Assembly (NCBI RefSeq): GCF_033115175.1
Contig: NC_084844.1
Span: 76,450,531 to 76,514,530, forward strand
DNA length: 64,000 nucleotides
DNA from: Lepus europaeus
Taxonomy: Eukaryota > Chordata > Mammalia > Lagomorpha > Leporidae
Direction of reading: 5' to 3'
In this document: in pieces, positions 61,146 through 64,000 of the stretch
How positions within the stretch are numbered: position 1 is the first letter of the stretch
Layout of the letters: each line of letters starts with the position of its first letter
The notes under the pieces: generated by a model
The model's database searches: none
What the model saw: only the letters and a program-made list of their open reading frames with translations
Told to the model about the DNA's origin: nothing
Program-made: the position numbers and the translations under genes

Positions 61146-61703
61146 AATCTTCTACACTAGCACTAATAATTTGATTAATTTCCTTCATCTTTGGCAAAAA
61201 ACGCTTGCTAGCTTGTTTCTACCATTGTTGACATAACTCATTTAGGCTAAGAGTTTTCGGAAGCTTGGTCATGGTGTCATTTCATGTTCATGTATCTAGG
61301 AATATGTCATCCATTGGCCACTGTGAATCTGAAAATTGAACAAGTGATATTTCTGCCCTTCTGTGTCTTTGGACTATGGGGGTAGCTTAACGGTAGTTTC
61401 TGGTAGTAGAGTACATTCCTCATTTGGCACCATTTTGGAAAACTGAAACAGAAAAAGAAGGAAAGTTGTTTATTATAGAATTTGTATTCTGTTAATATGT
61501 TTTCATGATCACTAATGTCATGGGATTAATAGTGACCTTATTCTGAAGAACCATGATGTATTTCCAATAGTGTGTCTGTATCATTCAGTGGAGTCAATAT
61601 TTTGACTTGCCAATAGATCTGACCTCTTCGACCTTGCTATGCCTTCCAGACAAATGTACATAAACTAATAAACTAGATATCAAATAAAAAAAACATAATC
61701 ACC

Positions 61704-62828
61704 AACAAAGAAAGGAAACATTGACTATCTTCATCAAAAGACTTTGATTTGGATGCAGTCTTTTCTACAGAAGTCTTACAACATGTTTTATAATTGTAAA
61801 ATTGCTAGTGAAGTCTCTCATTCAATACAAAGTCTGAAAGAGGTCAAACAACTTGCCCAAGACTCCTCAGCTAACAAATTACAGAAGCAGGATTCAAACC
61901 CAGGAAGAACTGTGGCTTCAAAATGCTTAGGATGTATGAGGAAGTATAAGACAAATATAACCCCAATGAATCACTTTCTCTTGATTGTGACCAAAGTGGC
62001 TCAATTATGTAAAATAACTCATACTTCCTAGCACTTTCAATACTTGCTCTCAGTTCATAAAAAAAAGTATAAAAAGGAGTGCTATTAAATATGTACAGAT
62101 CTCAATATATAGATTTCTTCCTCACACATAGAATATCTATCACCCGATAAACAATTCAGTGATGAAAGGAACCATGGATAAATTTAAAAATTGTTTTATT
62201 TCAAATAAAATATCTCAGGGTAAGTTGAAGGAACCATGGAACTGAACAGCACACAACACATACATTATATGAGACAACATAGATAAAGTGCTCAAAACAG
62301 TGCCTGGCAAACAATGGGCAGGCACCAGTAGGTAGCTCCCTCTGCGTTGCTCCCCAACTTTGGTAACAGACAATTCTAGGCCGGGATCACTGTCTGTTGC
62401 TAACGTGAGGCACATTACAGACTTCATGATCTGGCCCTGGCAACTTCTCTGGTCTTCTCTCTCACCTCTCCTGGTCTTGCACTCAGTCCTCTAACAACAG
62501 CAAACAGCAGCTGGTTCTTCTACACCTATCTCTGATTCATTTTGACCCCATGCCTGGCAAACCCTTTCTCTATGCTCATCACCCATATCATGCCTATATG
62601 TCTCCTCAGGGCCGTTGGGCAGCATTTAATCACAGACCTTGGCAACCTACCTAGAACATCCTTCACCAGGTTTCTGAGACACCCCATCCTCATGGGTCCT
62701 CCAACCTCTCAAAACACTTTATTCCACATTGTATACGAGGTCTATCTCCTCTATCCAAATATATTGAAACTGTCCAGACCTCCAAGTTCAATCTCTTCTC
62801 TCTTCTAATGAGACATTAAGAATTTAGC
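61704..62828. other. Spacer with MIR and L2 remnants
   Basis: Antisense MIR (about 61840-61915: 'caacttgcccaagactcct', 'gcaggattcaaacccagg'), a MIR-like end near 62285-62325, and probable L2 at about 62450-62780. No gene recognised. Confidence 0.5.
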
Positions 62829-62831
62829 CTT

Positions 62832-63172
62832 TGGGGTTGGCACTGTGGCTCAGCAGATTAAGCTGCTTCCTACAGTGCCAGCATCTCATATGGACAGTGG
62901 TTCAAGTCCCGGCTGCTCCACTTCTGATCTGGCTCCCTGCTTATGTACCTAGGAAAGCAGCAGAAGATGGTCCAAGTGCTTGCCACCCACATGGGAGACC
63001 AGATGAAACTCCTGGCTCCTGGCTCCTGGCTCCTAGCTCCTGGCTCCTGGCTTGGGCCTAGGCCAGCCCAGCCATTGTGACCATTTGGGGAGTGAACCAG
63101 TGAATGGGAGATCTCTCTTTCTCTCTCTCTCTCTCTCTCCTCTGCCTTTCAAATAAATCTTTAAAAAAAAAT
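62832..63172 (+). repeat. CSINE with internal heptamer expansion
   Basis: Plus C-repeat from ggggttggcactgtggctca to the aaataaatctttaaaa tail. At about 63008-63052 the usual ctcctggctcctggct is expanded to roughly six CTCCTGG units. Confidence 0.9.
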
Positions 63173-63179
63173 AACTTGG

Positions 63180-63720
63180 GCTTTAGATCCTGAGTCCCCA
63201 GATTTGCTTCTTATTAGCTCTGTAGCTCCTCTGCTTCCTCATCTACAATGCAGGTAACAATAGTATCTGCCACACAGAGTCATCCAGATCAGATCAACTG
63301 GGGTCAAAGCAGTGGCTCACTTGGTTAATCCTCCACCTGCAGCACTGGCATCCCATATGGGCACCGGGTTCAGGTCCCAATTGCTCCTCTTCCAGTCCAG
63401 CTCTCTGCTGTGGCCTGGGAAGGCAGTGGAGAATGGCTCATGTGCTTGGGCCCCTGCACCCAAATGGGAGACTGGGTGGAGGCACCTAGCTCCTGGCTTC
63501 GGATTGGCGCAGCGCCAGCTGTAGCAGCCATTTGAGGATTGAACCAACAGAAGGAAGACCTTTCTCTCTGTCTCTCTCTCTCTCTCACTGTCTATAACTC
63601 TACCTGTCAAGTAAAAAACATATTTTTTAAAAAGATCAAATCAACTAATACATGTAAAATGCTCAGACCAGTGCTTAGCACACAGAAGACAGTTCATAGC
63701 CACTGGCTATTCTCATTAAT
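63180..63720 (+). repeat. MIR split by a CSINE
   Basis: The left MIR half (63185-63300: 'ttagctctgtagctcct', 'ctcatctacaatgcagg') resumes after the SINE (63642-63715: 'tgtaaaatgctcagacc', 'gtgcttagcacacagaag'). Confidence 0.75.
63303..63636 (+). repeat. CSINE with target-site duplication
   Basis: Plus C-repeat inserted in the MIR. The flanks are agatcagatcaact (63287-63300) and, with one change, agatcaaatcaact (about 63634-63647). Confidence 0.9.
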
Positions 63721-63741
63721 GTGATGATAGGAAGCACTATT

Positions 63742-64000
63742 GGGGCAGGCATCTGGCCTAGTAGTTAAGACAACCATATTCCATACTGGAGTGCCTGGGT
63801 TTGAGTCATAGCTCTACTGTCAATTTTAGCCTCCTGCAAATGTGCACCCTGGAAGGCAGCATGTAATGACTCAAATAATTGGGTCCCTGCCTCTCACATG
63901 GGAGACCTGTATTGAATCCTGGCTCCTGGCTTTAGCCTGGCTCAGCCCCTGCCATTGCAGGCATTTGGGGAGGGAACCAGTAGATGGGAGAACTCTGTTT
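63742..64000 (+). repeat. CSINE running off the window
   Basis: Plus C-repeat from the head ggggcaggcatctggcctag to the start of its pyrimidine tract at the window end. Confidence 0.85.

Larger units (their letters stand above)
58523..61690 (+). pseudogene. EGLN3: EGLN3 (PHD3) processed retrocopy, full length, frameshifted
   Basis: EGLN3 is a HIF prolyl-4-hydroxylase, an Fe(II)/2-oxoglutarate dioxygenase. The copy is intronless: a GC-rich 5' leader, then ATG at 58847 and a frame reading MPLSHIMSQDLEKIAMDYI..., [58 protein letters not shown] and LHGGILRIFPEGKSF. His and Asp of the HxD iron motif (RHVDNP) are present. A 1-base deletion at 59417/59418 shifts the frame just before the distal iron His and the 2-oxoglutarate Arg, giving a stop at 59468. 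A second, 4-base deletion lies at 59472/59473, and the ancestral stop is at 59559. A 2.1-kb 3' UTR with a (CAAA)n run ends at AATAAA (61667-61672) and poly(A). The 13-bp duplication aaacataatcacc (58510-58522, 61691-61703) and a GT|AAAA-like nick site show L1-mediated insertion. High similarity to EGLN3 suggests a fairly recent origin. Confidence 0.93.

Overview
The window is mammalian nuclear DNA, almost certainly from a lagomorph (rabbit or hare). The main evidence is more than 45 copies of the tRNA-derived C-repeat SINE (CSINE) on both strands, several with clear target-site duplications. An L1 copy with the G-rich leporid-type 3' UTR also points that way. I found no intact protein-coding gene. 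Most of the sequence is AT-rich and repeat-dense, with a few GC-rich blocks that hold gene fossils.

Layout. (1) 0-5 kb: CSINEs and a 5'-truncated L1 (2602-4424) that carries a retroviral gag-like zinc-knuckle remnant. (2) 5.4-10.5 kb: a complete, intron-bearing, inactivated RGS2 gene (regulator of G-protein signalling 2). It has a CpG-rich TATA promoter, five exons and a 3' UTR; exon 5 is split by two SINEs. (3) 11-20 kb: SINE-rich spacer with MIR remnants. (4) 20.7-21.4 kb: a CpG island with CCAAT boxes, a TCTCGCGAGA palindrome, an RFX X-box and a 20-codon first-exon candidate; antisense L1 follows to 23.3 kb. (5) 23-38 kb: repeats, a solo LTR (30338-30925) and MaLR-like LTR remnants. (6) 38.6-40.0 kb: a decayed homologue of the 20.7-21.6 kb island, next to an unidentified minus-strand coding remnant with its own 3' end. 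(7) 40535-47897: a 7.36-kb GC-rich block with decayed C19orf25 (UPF0449) exons on the plus strand and the large last exon of APC2 on the minus strand, in the same convergent arrangement as on human 19p13.3. Introns are retained, an A-rich tail ends the block, and a 14-bp direct repeat flanks it. An old antisense L1 resumes on the far side. (8) 48-58 kb: SINE, L1 and L2 sequence with a GC-rich ancient-repeat stretch at 51.5-53.6 kb. (9) 58523-61690: a full-length processed EGLN3 (PHD3) retrocopy with a 13-bp target-site duplication, broken by two small deletions. (10) 61.7-64 kb: MIR, L2 and CSINE.

The window reads as an accumulation site for duplicated and retroposed genes. The most unusual object is the C19orf25/APC2 block. 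It looks like L1-mediated insertion of an unspliced read-through RNA that was sense to C19orf25 and antisense to APC2. Gene identities come from recalled family sequences, not from a database search.
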